A stretch of DNA of 64,000 nucleotides from Chrysopilus asiliformis (lineage: Eukaryota; Arthropoda; Insecta; Diptera; Rhagionidae), in the NCBI GenBank assembly GCA_964034945.1, contig OZ035961.1, positions 9,222,501-9,286,500 of the forward strand, read 5' to 3'. How positions within the stretch are numbered: position 1 is the first letter of the stretch; each line of letters starts with the position of its first letter. The notes under the pieces are model-generated. The model did no database searches. It was given only the letters and a program-made list of their open reading frames with translations, and was not told the origin of the DNA. Position numbers and translations under genes: made by a program. Below are positions 12,238 through 22,863 of this stretch, piece by piece.

Positions 12238-14491
12238 TAATTTTGATAAAGCTAAATTACTTTTGGTGAAATCATTGTTTTCAAAAACTCCTATTCTCGA
12301 ATCCAAAGTAGCGACAAGCTTTTTTTTTTATCTAGTTTAAGCCAGAGCTTAGGGCAAGACCCTTTAATGCCGAAGCTTGTTCGACTTCTTGAATCACACT
12401 TCTGTTCGATTGCTTATGATTTAGTAACATTTTGAGGGTAGAATTACTCTTTGCAAATTTCAGAATACCAGAATACCAATTGAGTGGCGAATCGGATCGA
12501 CTGAGTTTGGTTTTACGTTTTAATTTCGGATTCCAGAATAGGCATGTATATTGGAGTTTTTGAAACCAAAGATTTCATAAAAATGCTATTCCCAAAACGA
12601 AAAATTCCAAAAATTTTTGCAGGTAAGCACACAATTTTAAGTTTTACAACATTTTCTCCGCTATTTTCCAAACCGACAATACGAACCAAATGTTTATAAA
12701 CATCTAGCAACATGTGTCTCATTTAAAAATTCACTCGGCCCCACGTGTTTGATCTCTCGCTAAATTTAAAAAAATGAAAACGTCATCATTTGAGTAAAAT
12801 CCGCTGAAGATTACGTCATGTTGCGTTGATGGGTTTTTTCCATTTTTATACTGAGAATTCATTTTTTTATCGCTTGAAATGAGTGCAATCGGCCGCCAAA
12901 CGATGATAAATGTGTGAAAAACTTCTAAACTCATCACAACACAGCAAAATTAATCTGATTTTTATTTGTACACAAATGAATCACGTGTCAGGTGTTTTTT
13001 TTAATTTGCTGAAATGTTTTTCTTACTTAAATACGAGTAGAAATAGATGTTGTTATACTCCTTTAATAGTGAAATCTACAAAAGAAATTTTAACAAAATT
13101 TTGCATAATCCATTTTCGCTTAAATTGAAACTCAAACAAACAAATTCCAGTTGAAAAGGTTTATAATTTTCAATTGTGTATTTAAAAATTCTTTCTACGT
13201 TGTCAACTGTCGATATTTGGAATAATTAAATGTTTGTAAAGCAAAAAAAAAAAACATTTCGCACAATTTTCAGCAAATATCAACAAAGTTTCTGTGACGA
13301 AAGGCAAAAAGTTTCTTGCTTTTGGTTTTTCGACGTTGCCACAGCTGGTTGTTGTTCTTAAATTTTGTTGAAATACGTTAGGAAGTTATGATGTTTAATG
13401 TTTACTTAATAAAATATCACATCCATAATTTCGTCATTATCGACTTTCTTATCGTTAAATGGCATTCGGCATTGAATTTGGGAGACTCTCGAATTGTTCA
13501 AATACGACTTAGACTTTTTCCTGATCATTTTTCTGTGGAATGATTCGCAAATATTTAAAACACGTTTCGCACAGATTTCTACCGAAAATTCGTTTATCAA
13601 CGTGAAATAAATCAGGCAAGAAATATGGACAATTTTTTATGGAGGTTTTGATCTATTTTGGACGCGGAATGTTTTGAAAAACTGGTTTGTAAGCCTGAAG
13701 TTATTAAAGTTCAATGGCTTAGTTAAGGAAATTTTTTCGAATTATTGATTGCCACATTCACAGTTTTTGTGATTTATAGCGATATAAAAATTGTGATTTT
13801 TTTTTTGACTAAACAGGTTCCAAAATATTCAAATATTTGTATCTAAGAAGTTAGACTTTTCGCCATTTCTCCGACATTTTCGATTGAAATTTAACAGTTT
13901 TTTTTATTACGTTCTATACGCTGAAAAAAAAAGTAAATCTAACTACTTTATGACGGGATATCGGGACAATCACTAAATTAGTTAATTTTCATTACAAAAT
14001 AGTTAATTTGATTTGAAAAAATACTCAATTTAAATACCAAATTGTAAATTTTACTACTGAGTAGTTAAATTTCTTATAAAATAGTCGATTTTAATTGTAT
14101 TTTTTTTTTTGCTTTACTATGGAAAAATTGTCCTGTTTTCCCTTAAACATCTAAATACAGGTAACCCTCCTATAGAATGGTCTCCTACAACACGGTTCCG
14201 TTATAACACGATCAAAAGTTTTCGAAAGCCATTATATGAGGGAAAACCATTATATGAGGGCGAGGTTGTCATACATTCGGTTTAAATACTGGTAAAGTGA
14301 CCGACATGCCAGTTTTATTATAAAATAATCATCAAAAGTAAAAATTTTTTTTAAATTTCCTGCCGGTCGATACTTGCCTGAATAATCCAATAATTTTACT
14401 ATCCGGTGAAGTTCGTTTTTGTGTGTTTGCGTAAATATATAAATATTTTACTTTCATGTCTGATTTGCAGCTTATTGCGATTCTAACTCGA
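12238..14491. other. Non-coding stretch, no gene recognised
   Basis: No recognisable gene. Positions about 13925-14110 contain repeated AGTTAATTT/AGTTAAATT-like words typical of a decayed element. Near 14230 the phrase CCATTATATGAGGG occurs twice in tandem, also repeat-like. Confidence 0.4.
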
Positions 14492-14790
14492 GAAAATTGC
14501 AAAAAACTGTTTCGTTTGTAAGGGGGAGAGGGGAAGGAATAGGCCAATTTTGCCCGTTTAAAAACTTAGCCTTGCCATTCACGAGAAACGTAACTATTCA
14601 AAATTTCAAGTCTGTAGATCAATCCTTTCGGAAGTTATGGTGTTCGCAGACAGGCAGAAAGACCTACAAACAGACGGACAGGCGGGCAGACAGACAGAGA
14701 GACGGACGGACACACCTTGATGCAGTTCATTTTTGTGTGCAATGATTGGTCCGATGCATTACAAACGGTATATTAAATCTAATATACTTA
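14492..14790 (-). mobile_element. Family B element fragment (GTCY tract), inverted
   Basis: Read on the minus strand, it shares with 29615-30353 the AACTACATCAAGGTGTG-like start region, a GTCY tract (here at 14650-14715), the CTTGAAATTTTG passage, a GCTAAG...GGGCAAAATTGG stretch and the C-rich run. It lacks the 3' hairpin end, so it is a truncated copy. Confidence 0.55.
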
Positions 14791-15360
14791 CTCCTATGTG
14801 GTCTTATATAAAAATGGATGTTTGTTTGTTTGTTTATTGGTCTGTTTGAGAACACAAAACTCAAAAACTACTGGCCCATTTTGTTTTTGCAAAATGATCT
14901 GCGTTGCCAGGAGCTATGTTAGATTTTCCTATGTTAGGAAGATCCTGAAAGGATAACGAAAAATCGGCATAAGGGGGTTTCCGGGGTTGCTGATCGCGAA
15001 TACGGTGTTAGATTTTTAAAATTCTAAACGGAAGGTCCTGTTAGGATAACACAAATGTCCACTTTTCAATTTTTCTCGCAAAAACTGGCTTTGGAAGGAG
15101 AGTTTTACAAAACAAAAGTCAATGATTTCAAAATCGTTATCTTAAATATAAAAGAGAAAGCTTTATAAAACCTTAAATAATTATTTTTGTACGTATTTAT
15201 TATTTAACCCTTTGATAAGAAACTTTTTTTTGTAATTTTTCATGCAGAAGTGAAAATTTCAAATTTTCTAAGCAGCCTCTCTAGGATTAAAGAACAGAAA
15301 CCGACCAAAAACATTTTTTTCTAACTGCAGGGAAAAAGTCGGGCATTAAAGGGTTAAAAG
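14791..15360. repeat. Probable dispersed repeat with (TTTG)n tract
   Basis: The passage TATAAAAATGGATG followed by a GTTTGTTTGTTT tract and CTACTGGCCCATTTTG resembles a common insect repeat context, but no ends or coding remnants can be defined. The remainder to 15360 holds no gene. Confidence 0.35.
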
Positions 15361-15506
15361 TACAGTGAAACACCTTTGCAATGACATATTGGCTATAACG
15401 AACGACATGTTTGGCTCTTGATTGAAATTTATAAGGAATTTTTCTATCGGCTATAACAACCAAATTTTCCGACACCTTGAATATTCGTTACAGCCGGTTT
15501 TCACTG
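15361..15506. mobile_element. Small mariner-like MITE with CAGTGAAA ends
   Basis: It begins TACAGTGAAACACC and ends GGTTTTCACTG, giving short inverted ends, with GGCTATAACGAAC and GGCTATAACAACC repeated inside. The TA before the left end fits a mariner/Tigger-type target. The right flank has diverged. About 146 bp, no coding capacity. Confidence 0.5.
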
Positions 15507-16507
15507 TTGATATTTAATGTTTAGCGGTTGATTTTTGGAAGTTAATGTTTATCGCACTATATTTCTTGATCCTTTTACTGCAAGATTTTTTTTAACAAAA
15601 GTTTATTTTGGATATGCGCAGCATTTAATTTTAAATTCAAGAACAAAACAATTTAAACTTTTCTTTTAAAAAAATTAGTAATTCTTTTAACATTTCTTGG
15701 TTAAATTTTTTACATGTTATTTAAAAACCATTTCATTTTACCTTCTGCAATTTATTAAACCAAATATATTTAAAAAAAACTACTTTTTTCTAATTTTTTT
15801 TTTCAATACAACCTCACACAAACTCAATACGAAATTTACTGTGCGAAAGAACCAAAACAAATTCCCTCGAGGTTAGCAATTTTACTCACAAAATCGGCCC
15901 TGAATTACCCCTAAAATCACTGATTACGCTTCTTAAATTCACTTTTTCGCTTTTTCACTTGATTTTTCATTAATTTGATAAGAACTTTGCAAAAAATTTG
16001 TAGTTTTGGCGATAAAATTGATTTTTTTTAAGAAAACCATTTTTTAAATCGGTTCCTTCACATATAACATTAAATCACCACTAAACTTGGTCACTTGGAG
16101 TAATTAATTTTTGTAAAAAAAAACATAAAAAAACGAGTTAACAAAGAATTTTAAGTAAATTTAGTCGAAGATAAATAATCAAGAAACTTTTGTTGAACTG
16201 TCAAACCGAAATCTTGTTTCTCTTTCAATTATTTTCCATCTTACTCATTGTATTTCTTGGTGTCGTAGGTACATCCTCAAGTACATTCAAAAAAGTACAC
16301 AAATCTCTGGAGGGAGATTTTAAAATTGTAAATTTATTTAAAAATTGTTGAGGAAAGTCATGTGAAAAATGTAATAATTTTTTTATTTTATCTATCGGCA
16401 TGAAGAATGGAATCAACCCGTCTTTTATTTTCTTGAAAATCAGAAAATGTGTTTGAAAATAACGGACGTAGCAAATGTAGCTAGAAATTTAACATATATT
16501 AATCTCA
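15507..16507. other. Non-coding stretch, no gene recognised
   Basis: AT-rich DNA between the last small MITE and the start of the Hsp70 inverted repeat. No open frame with protein content, no element ends found. Confidence 0.4.
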
Positions 16508-16718
16508 AATATCTGTTTTTTCACGGAAGCTGCAAAAATGCTCTACTATTCTATAATTTAAAATTTTAATCTAAATTATAGAATGGAAAAATTCAATTTT
16601 GCACTGAAGAAAATAGTGGATGTGATAAATTTTTCCAATATCAGAGCAAAATGCCAAGGCTTTTGTTTTTATAATTAAGTTATAACAAAGATTGTTCATT
16701 TACAGGTCGATTATCTTA

Positions 16719-17204
16719 AGCAGGGTTTAGACGAGACAAGTAACTTGCGGCAAGTAGACGTAAATACACGCGATTTGACCTAGTGTGCGACGCTCGCATA
16801 TGTGTGAGAATACTTGCCGCTCTCTCGAAAATAATAGAAAGCCATTCTATTTTTGTGGCAAGTAAAACCAATACAAGAACATGGAACCGCGTACAAATGA
16901 AGTGGTTTTATGTGTGTGTGTTTCGGTTCATTTTATATTTGCTGCTTTGCCAGAAAACGTCGTAACATTTTAAGAAAAAAACGACACGGGTATAAAAAAC
17001 TCGTCGGCAACAAACAGTTTCAGGTCGAAATTCGCAAATTTTTCCACAAAAAAGAGTCGTGATATTTTTTCTCAGAAAATTTTAGGTTATGTTTTCCTTC
17101 GGCTGTCATTCTACTTGAAATGATTTACTTGAAACGTGTAAACTAAGCAAACTACTTGCCTCTCTTTACTTGCCGCAAGTTACTTGCTGTGTATAAACCC
17201 TGCT
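16719..17204. mobile_element. 486-bp PIF/Harbinger-like MITE, copy 1
   Basis: Termini are AGCAGGGTTTA and its inverse TAAACCCTGCT, with further inverted similarity through CAAGTAACTTGCGGCAAG about 18 bp inside. TTA flanks it on both sides (16716-16718, 17205-17207). The 60-codon open frame inside is probably incidental; it is identical in copy 2 and shows no domain. Confidence 0.85.
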
Positions 17205-17303
17205 TTAGATGCGTCACTTTTCGTGACCCGAAATTGCTTGTTGTTGTTGGTACAAAACAAATACAATAGGCAAAATTCGAGTCATGAAAAGTGACGCGTC
17301 TAA

Positions 17304-17789
17304 AGCAGGGTTTAGACGAGACAAGTAACTTGCGGCAAGTAGACGTAAATACACGCGATTTGACCTAGTGTGCGACGCTCGCATATGTGTGAGAATACTT
17401 GCCGCTCTCTCGAAAATAATAGAAAGCCATTCTATTTTTGTGGCAAGTAAAACCAATACAAGAACATGGAACCGCGTACAAATGAAGTGGTTTTATGTGT
17501 GTGTGTTTCGGTTCATTTTATATTTGCTGCTTTGCCAGAAAACGTCGTAACATTTTAAGAAAAAAACGACACGGGTATAAAAAACTCGTCGGCAACAAAC
17601 AGTTTCAGGTCGAAATTCGCAAATTTTTCCACAAAAAAGAGTCGTGATATTTTTTCTCAGAAAATTTTAGGTTATGTTTTCCTTCGGCTGTCATTCTACT
17701 TGAAATGATTTACTTGAAACGTGTAAACTAAGCAAACTACTTGCCTCTCTTTACTTGCCGCAAGTTACTTGCTGTGTATAAACCCTGCT
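17304..17789. mobile_element. 486-bp PIF/Harbinger-like MITE, copy 2
   Basis: It appears identical to copy 1 on reading through, in the same orientation, 585 bp further on. TAA flanks it on both sides (17301-17303, 17790-17792), so it has its own target duplication in the opposite inverted repeat of the 125-bp host MITE. That argues for a separate insertion at the mirror-image site rather than a simple tandem duplication, though conversion between the two copies is possible. Confidence 0.85.
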
Positions 17790-18181
17790 TAAGATAATCG
17801 ACCTGTTAATAATTCTAAAAGCTATTTCGCATCAAATGGAGTGTAAATCTCTATGAATTTTCAGTTCGACCGTGTTAAAATTTTGATATGGTAAAACTGA
17901 AAAGTCATAAATATTTATAATGTCCCATCGCAGAGTCCCAAACACAATCCAAAAAATTTTTTTTTTATTGAATCAAATGCCAAAAATTCCAAATTAAACT
18001 GTAATTATGAAACGTTAGTTTTTAAACCTTTCTGATTTTCATAAAGCTTTGAGCGTTTAGCCAAAATCACAAAAGCAAACATTTTGTAACCATCCGTAAT
18101 TTGTCTATCATAACTTTTGGAAGTTGAAAAAGTTTATATCAAAACACGATTCAAAGACAATTTTTCGATAACTAAACATAA

Positions 18182-18187
18182 TTTATT
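18182..18187 (-). other. Poly(A) signal of the left Hsp70 gene
   Basis: TTTATT on the plus strand is AATAAA on the gene strand, about 185 bp beyond the stop codon. The same hexamer is at the mirrored place in the right arm (24960-24965). Confidence 0.6.
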
Positions 18188-18370
18188 CAGTCTTTATAAA
18201 ATAACAAATCTTAAGTGCAGACGTAATTAAAATTAAAATTGATTTATAATAAACGACTTATTCTACATTGAAATTTTTTTGTACAGAATTTTAAATATTA
18301 TAACAGAATACTTCGACCTTATGATTATAATTCCTTAAAACTCTAATAAATACAATTAGTATTTTACTGC

Positions 18371-20284
18371 TTAATCGACTTCTTCGACTGTTGGCCCCGT
18401 TCGTCCTCCACCAAAGCCTCCAGCCTGTTGACCGCAATTGCCGGCCTGTTGAGCTCCTCCAGAGTGCAATTTGGTCATAATTGGACTGCACTTTTGGGTC
18501 AACTCCTGCATTTTGTGCTCGAACTCCTCTTTGGTGGCCAGGGTGTTGCTGTCCAGCCATTTTATCGTTTCGTTGCACAAATTCGTAACGGTGGCCTTAT
18601 CGGATGCGTTCAACTTGTCTTCTGCTTGCTCCACCGCCTGCTTCAGGCTAAAGACGTAGCCCTCCAAACTATTGCGAGCGGAGATCTTCTCCCGTTGCTT
18701 TTCGTCCTCCTCACGAAACCTTTCTGCCTCCGACAACATCCTGTCGATTTCAGCTTGCGATAATCTGCCCTTGTCATTCTTGATGGTTATATTCTTGGCA
18801 TTTCCGGTACCCATTTCCTTCGCCGAAACGTTCAAGATTCCGTTGGCGTCCATGTCGAAGGTGACTTCTATCTTTGGAGTACCTCGAGGTGCCGGGGGAA
18901 TTCCAGATAGATCGAAATTGCCCAGTAGATTGTTGTCTTTGGTCATCGCTCGTTCACCCTCAAATACTTGAATGGTAACGGCTGGCTGGTTGTCGGCGTA
19001 CGTTGAGAATGTCTGAGTTTGTTTGCATGGAATTCGAGAGTTCCTTTCGATGATTTTCGTCATCACTCCTCCAGCAGTTTCGATTCCAAGTGACAATGGG
19101 GCCACATCGACTAGAAGCACGTCCTGAATTTTGGAGCTCTTGTCCCCACTGAGAATGGCTGCCTGGACTGCTGCTCCATAGGCGACTGCTTCGTCTGGGT
19201 TGATGGACAGATTCAGCGGTTTGCCGCAGAAGAAGTTCTGTAGCAGGTTCTGCACTTTCGGGATTCTCGTGGATCCACCAACAAGGACGATGTCGTGCAC
19301 TTGATTCTTGTCCATTTTGGCGTCATTCAGGGCCTTCTCTACTGGCTGCAAGGTGGATCTGAACAAATCCGAGCAAAGTTCCTCGAATCGAGCTCGGGAA
19401 ATCTTTGTGTAGTAGTCGATTCCGTCCAGAAGAGCATCGATCTCAATAGTGGCTTCCGTGCTGGATGACAAAGTACGCTTGGCTCGTTCGGCAGCGGTCC
19501 TTAGACGTCGCAGGGCTCTTGGATTCGATCGGAGGTCCTTTTTGTATTTCCTCTGGAATTCCTCTGCCAAGTGGGTGACCAATCTGTTATCGAAGTCCTC
19601 ACCGCCAAGATGCGTGTCTCCAGCAGTAGCTCGCACTTCGAACAATGAACCCTCGTCGATGGTAAGAATGGACACATCGAAGGTTCCACCACCGAGATCG
19701 AAAATCAACACGTTTCGTTCGCCAGAGAGATTCTTGTCCAGTCCATAAGCCAGAGCGGCGGCTGTGGGCTCGTTGATGATTCGAAGGACATTCAGACCAG
19801 CGATGGCTCCGGCATCCTTTGTAGCTTGACGCTGTGAATCATTGAAGTAGGCAGGAACTGTGATAACGGCGTCCGTTACCGTCTCGCCCAAGTACGCCTC
19901 GGCTGTTTCCTTCATCTTTGTCAGGACCATGGAGCTCACTTCTTCTGGGGCGAAGCGCTTCCTTTCGCCCTTGAATTCGACTGAGATCTTCGGTTTGCCA
20001 TTCTCACTCACCACAGCGAAGGGCCAGTGCTTCATGTCCTCCTGGATCTTTGTGTCGTCGAACTTGCGGCCAATCAATCGCTTCGCATCGAAGACGGTAT
20101 TTTTGGGATTCATCGCCACTTGGTTCTTGGCTGCATCGCCAATTAACCGCTCCGAGTCGGTGAATGCAACATAGCTGGGTGTCGTCCTGTTGCCTTGGTC
20201 GTTGGCGATTATCTCCACTTTCCCGTGCTGGAAGACTCCAACGCAGGAATAGGTCGTTCCCAAATCAATTCCAATTGCAGGCAT
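18371..20284 (-). CDS. Hsp70: Heat-inducible cytosolic Hsp70 chaperone (left copy)
   Basis: ATP-dependent chaperone of cytosol and nucleus that binds unfolded segments with J-domain and nucleotide-exchange partners. The 637-codon frame has no intron, as is typical of heat-inducible Hsp70 genes. The nucleotide-binding domain (about 1-385) carries the three family signatures: GIDLGTTYS at 5-13, [14 protein letters not shown] near 194-207 and [14 protein letters not shown] near 332-345. The substrate-binding domain and helical lid follow, then a Gly/Gln-rich tail ending EEVD, the cytosolic C-terminus that docks TPR co-chaperones. The chosen ATG is the first in the frame; 14 upstream in-frame codons lack an ATG and lie in the leader. 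It differs from the right copy at only two residues (Glu555 and Lys557 here, Gly and Asn there); the other base differences I saw are synonymous. Confidence 0.97.
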   Translation of the reverse strand: MPAIGIDLGTTYSCVGVFQHGKVEIIANDQGNRTTPSYVAFTDSERLIGDAAKNQVAMNPKNTVFDAKRLIGRKFDDTKIQEDMKHWPFAVVSENGKPKISVEFKGERKRFAPEEVSSMVLTKMKETAEAYLGETVTDAVITVPAYFNDSQRQATKDAGAIAGLNVLRIINEPTAAALAYGLDKNLSGERNVLIFDLGGGTFDVSILTIDEGSLFEVRATAGDTHLGGEDFDNRLVTHLAEEFQRKYKKDLRSNPRALRRLRTAAERAKRTLSSSTEATIEIDALLDGIDYYTKISRARFEELCSDLFRSTLQPVEKALNDAKMDKNQVHDIVLVGGSTRIPKVQNLLQNFFCGKPLNLSINPDEAVAYGAAVQAAILSGDKSSKIQDVLLVDVAPLSLGIETAGGVMTKIIERNSRIPCKQTQTFSTYADNQPAVTIQVFEGERAMTKDNNLLGNFDLSGIPPAPRGTPKIEVTFDMDANGILNVSAKEMGTGNAKNITIKNDKGRLSQAEIDRMLSEAERFREEDEKQREKISARNSLEGYVFSLKQAVEQAEDKLNASDKATVTNLCNETIKWLDSNTLATKEEFEHKMQELTQKCSPIMTKLHSGGAQQAGNCGQQAGGFGGGRTGPTVEEVD

Positions 20285-20438
20285 TTTCACTGTTTTACTG
20301 TTCTTCTGATTTAACTTCTGATACAATAAAATACTTTTTCACTTCGGACTGATTTCTTATTACTTTGAATTTGCTTCGAGTTATTTTCACTTCACTTCTT
20401 CTTTTCACTGTTTTTCACTTCTTGGTTTGTTTGATACT
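20285..20438 (-). other. A-rich 5' leader of the left Hsp70 gene
   Basis: From the predicted start site at about 20438 to the ATG the transcript strand is strongly A-rich and has no upstream ATG. Long A-rich leaders are known to allow translation of Drosophila Hsp70 mRNA during heat shock. It is about 12 nt longer than the right-hand leader. Confidence 0.6.
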
Positions 20439-20470
20439 GAGAGCGACTTGCCTGAGTGGGACTATTTATA
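20436..20470 (-). promoter_or_regulatory. Core promoter of the left Hsp70 gene (TATA + Inr)
   Basis: TATAAATA on the minus strand at 20470-20463 and a TCAGT initiator at 20440-20436, with the expected start on the A at 20438, 32 bp from the first T of the TATA box. The same elements with the same spacing occur in the right copy. Confidence 0.85.
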
Positions 20471-20500
20471 CTAGCCGCCGACTATTGTTGTTGACTCGGC

Positions 20501-20569
20501 GAACGTCTAGCTTTTTCCGTATGAAGTCTCTTGAAACTTGTAGAATATTCTGCGCGTTTCTCCCGTGAA
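20501..20569 (-). promoter_or_regulatory. Heat-shock element cluster, left Hsp70
   Basis: GAA/TTC units sit on a 5-bp phase: GAA at 20523, 20533, 20543, TTC at 20548 and 20558, with a further GAA at 20567 slightly out of phase. The centre AGAATATTCT is a perfect inverted HSE. A second, weaker pair lies nearer the TATA box (GAA 20501, TTC 20515). This is the expected binding site array for trimeric HSF, about 85-130 bp upstream of the start site. Confidence 0.85.
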
Positions 20570-20849
20570 CACAGCAAATTGTTGTTGTTATTATTAAAAG
20601 AGAGCACATTAAGGGAGAAGAAGAGTTGAGAAATTTCTAGATGTTCGACCAAACATTCAACGGTTGTTTTTGTAAATCGGGTGTAGTTTTTTTATGAATG
20701 AAGCGATGTTGTTTGTTTTCTTTTCTGCTTTGAAATGGAAATTGAAAACTTTTTAAAGGGTGGAAATTTCGGGAATCTTTTAGAATTGCTTGCCTGACGT
20801 TGAGGTAGACAATCTTCAAGACAATTTTTATGTGAGTGTTTTTCTTATA

Positions 20850-20902
20850 CTCTTGATTGCGTCAAAATGATACAAATATCATCATTTTGACGCAATTAAG
20901 AG
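20850..20902. repeat. 22-bp hairpin between the Hsp70 genes
   Basis: CTCTTGATTGCGTCAAAATGA and its near-perfect inverse at 20881-20902 flank a 9-bp centre; the single mismatch is at the sixth base of the arm. It lies just outside the inverted-repeat arm. It could be a tiny foldback element or a cruciform-forming site; no duplicated flank is clear. Confidence 0.7.
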
Positions 20903-21188
20903 GTAGTAATAAGCTATTTATGAATATTTCTGTTTGAATTTTTTTCATCTTTCTACCAAAAATACCTTGGTTGAATGTATTTTGGTACATAATATTTACA
21001 AACTCAAAATTTAACCAGACTATACAACCAGACTATCAAATTAATTATTTCGAACCTCTCATGAAAGCTCCAAGTTATGTAAATAAATTTCTCTCTGTGT
21101 TCTTCTGATTTAGACATTTTTGTTAAGAAATAAAACGAAATCTTAATAATGTGAGAAAATTTGAAATTATCGAAGAAATATGAACTCA

Positions 21189-21273
21189 CAAGGAAACATT
21201 CCAGAACATATTCAAAGATATTCTCAATATTCTTTCGAGAATATATTTGAATCTGTTCTGGAATGTTTCCTTG
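21189..21273. repeat. 37-bp-arm hairpin carrying HSE motifs
   Basis: Arms 21189-21225 and 21237-21273 are reverse complements with two mismatches and an 11-bp loop. Each arm contains TTCNNGAA (TTCCAGAA at 21199-21206, TTCTGGAA at 21256-21263), and the loop junction gives a third, TTCGAGAA at 21234-21241. It sits roughly midway between the two divergent Hsp70 start sites and is not part of the arms. It might be a foldback element or an extra HSF-binding region; the sequence cannot decide. Confidence 0.7.
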
Positions 21274-21566
21274 AGAGTAGTAGTTGAAGAATTTGCCGTG
21301 ATTAGAAAAAACTCTTAAGTAAAACAATGGCATTAAATCCAAGTGGAAAACTGACATGCAACCAGTCGCTTTACGTTTCCACAAATCCCGTCATAATTGG
21401 GCCAGGAAAAACAACAAGACGGTTTTACATGCCATTAAGACGGCCTAATTTGGAGACTTGCAAAACGTTTTCCAAAATTCCAATTTTTGCTAATACACTT
21501 TTCAAAAGGAAATCTGATTTTAGAATAAATGGATTTTTCGTTTCGCTGTGTAATTAGTTTAAAACA

Positions 21567-22080
21567 ACAGTACCAGGAAGACCGAGGCATGCTCGGCGAC
21601 CTCAATATCCTATTTTTCTGATTTTTGGGGAAAAACTAAATTCACATTACCTTTACAGAGCTTTTCCAGAGTTTTTAAATTCCCGACCTAGAAAGCTAGA
21701 ACTAAAACTAACGCGCGATAACAAAATTTCATAGAAATCGGTTGAGTGTTTATTGAGTAATCGCTGTCACCGATTTTTGAAACGTTGTTTTGAGACACCA
21801 GGTGAGGGTTATCGAGGGGAGGGGAAAAGTCAGGTTTGTAGTGGAAAAATCGAAAGCCCTCAGCCCCCTTAGTAATACTGTGATGTTTCATTAAGATCGG
21901 ACCCCCCAATTCGAAGATACCAGGCGAGGGGTATCGAGGGGAATTTTTTCAGAGGGTAGACCTATCTAGATCGATTCCTTGTCCCCGAAAATCCCTAACC
22001 CCCAAGTTTCGTGAAAATCGTTAGGCGGGTTTTCGAGATCGTTGTCCAAACATTCCTTGTATTATATTATAGGATAGGAT
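21567..22080. repeat. Degenerate repeat in the Hsp70 intergenic spacer
   Basis: This is a GC-richer patch with an internal direct repeat: ACACCAGGTGAGGGTTATCG near 21796 and ATACCAGGCGAGGGGTATCG near 21919, about 122 bp apart. It also has the phrase TTTCATAGAAATCGGTTGAG common in insect dispersed repeats. No protein and no clear ends. Its presence explains why the spacer is unique to the centre of the inverted repeat. Confidence 0.4.
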
Positions 22081-22589
22081 AACGCTTCAATTTTATTTAA
22101 TGGGTATCAAAAATAATTCTAGACTAGTTCTCTCTTCGTACAATGATGTATTCGAAGGTGAATATCTTAAAATATCTTAAAACATATCGGAGCATATATT
22201 CGAAACATATGATTCATAACAATTAGTTGCGTCACAACAATAAAATGGCAAAGATTTTAAAATAACTCGCATTTACGCAAAAAAATGTCATTGAGATTGC
22301 CTACCTCAACATCAGGCAAGCAAAAAAATTATATCACATTCCCGAAATTTCTATGCTAAAAATATTCTTTTTCATAAGCCAATGGGAAAACCAACAAAAA
22401 ATCTTACTTGTATCAAAAAGCAGAAAAGAAAACAAACGAAATCGCTTCATTCATAAAAAAGCCTCGAAAATACTACACCCGATTTACAACAACAACAGTC
22501 GAATGTTTGCTCGAACATCGAGAAATTTCTCCACTCTTCGTCTCCCTTAATGTGCTCTCTTTTAATAATAACAACAACAATTTGCTGGG

Positions 22590-22658
22590 TTCACGGGAGA
22601 AACGTGCAGAATATTCCACAAGTTTCAAGAGAGTTCATACCGAAAAAGCTAGACGTTC
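22590..22658 (+). promoter_or_regulatory. Heat-shock element cluster, right Hsp70
   Basis: In-phase units GAA 22599, GAA 22609, TTC 22614, TTC 22624, GAG 22629, TTC 22634, with flanking TTC 22590, GAA 22642 and TTC 22656. The core AGAATATTCC is a near-perfect inverted HSE. It lies about 65-130 bp upstream of the start site, as in the left copy. Confidence 0.85.
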
Positions 22659-22689
22659 GCTGAGTCAACAACAATAGTCGGCGGCTAGT

Positions 22690-22724
22690 ATAAATAGTCC
22701 CACTCAGCCAAGTTGCTCTCAGTA
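22690..22724 (+). promoter_or_regulatory. Core promoter of the right Hsp70 gene (TATA + Inr)
   Basis: TATAAATA at 22690-22697 and initiator TCAGT at 22720-22724 with start expected at 22722. The surroundings are nearly identical to the left promoter (two substitutions between TATA box and initiator by eye). Confidence 0.85.
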
Positions 22725-22863
22725 TCAAACAAACCAAGAAGTGAAAAACGTTGAAAAGAAGAAGTGAAGTGAAAATAACTCGAAGCAAACTCAAAGTAAT
22801 AAGAAGTGAAAAAGTATTTTATTGTATCAGAAGTTAAATCAGAAGAACAGTAAAACAGTGAAA
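22722..22863 (+). other. A-rich 5' leader of the right Hsp70 gene
   Basis: A leader of about 142 nt, very A-rich, with GAAGTGAA and AAGTGAAAA words repeated and no ATG before the start codon at 22864. No splice sites are evident. Confidence 0.6.

Larger units (their letters stand above)
16703..17805. mobile_element. 125-bp PIF/Harbinger-like MITE, split by two insertions
   Basis: The ends CAGGTCGATTATCTTA and TAAGATAATCGACCTG are inverted, with TTA on both flanks (16700-16702 and 17806-17808). Removing the two 486-bp elements and one 3-bp duplication for each leaves 125 bp, exactly the length of the uninterrupted homologue at 25340-25464 in the other arm. The element's own long inverted repeats continue inward through GCGTCACTTTTC. 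It therefore predates the later insertions and was already present when the arms were last homogenised. Confidence 0.85.
16508..20825. repeat. Left arm of the Hsp70 inverted repeat
   Basis: Read in reverse complement, this arm matches 22285-26273. Identity is near-complete over the coding region, core promoter and proximal 3' flank. It is clearly lower in the far upstream part (about 20590-20825), where only blocks such as AAAAGAGAGCACATTAAGGG and CTTTTTTATGAATGAAGCGAT-like sequence persist. The outer edge is the word AAATATCTG at 16508. Lineage-specific changes in this arm are the two 486-bp MITEs at 16719 and 17304. The gradient of identity suggests gene conversion centred on the gene. Confidence 0.85.

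Noticed and set aside
16783..17550. Identical 60-codon frame in both 486-bp MITEs
   Set aside because: Identity is explained by the copies being identical overall; a TIR-bounded 486-bp element without a transposase motif is non-coding.
21004..21384. 126-codon frame between the Hsp70 genes
   Set aside because: Crosses the 37-bp hairpin, is AT-driven in composition and has no recognisable content.
22822..22863. N-terminal 14-residue extension of Hsp70
   Set aside because: Needs a TTG start; the downstream ATG gives the normal MPAIGIDLG start and the upstream codons belong to the leader.
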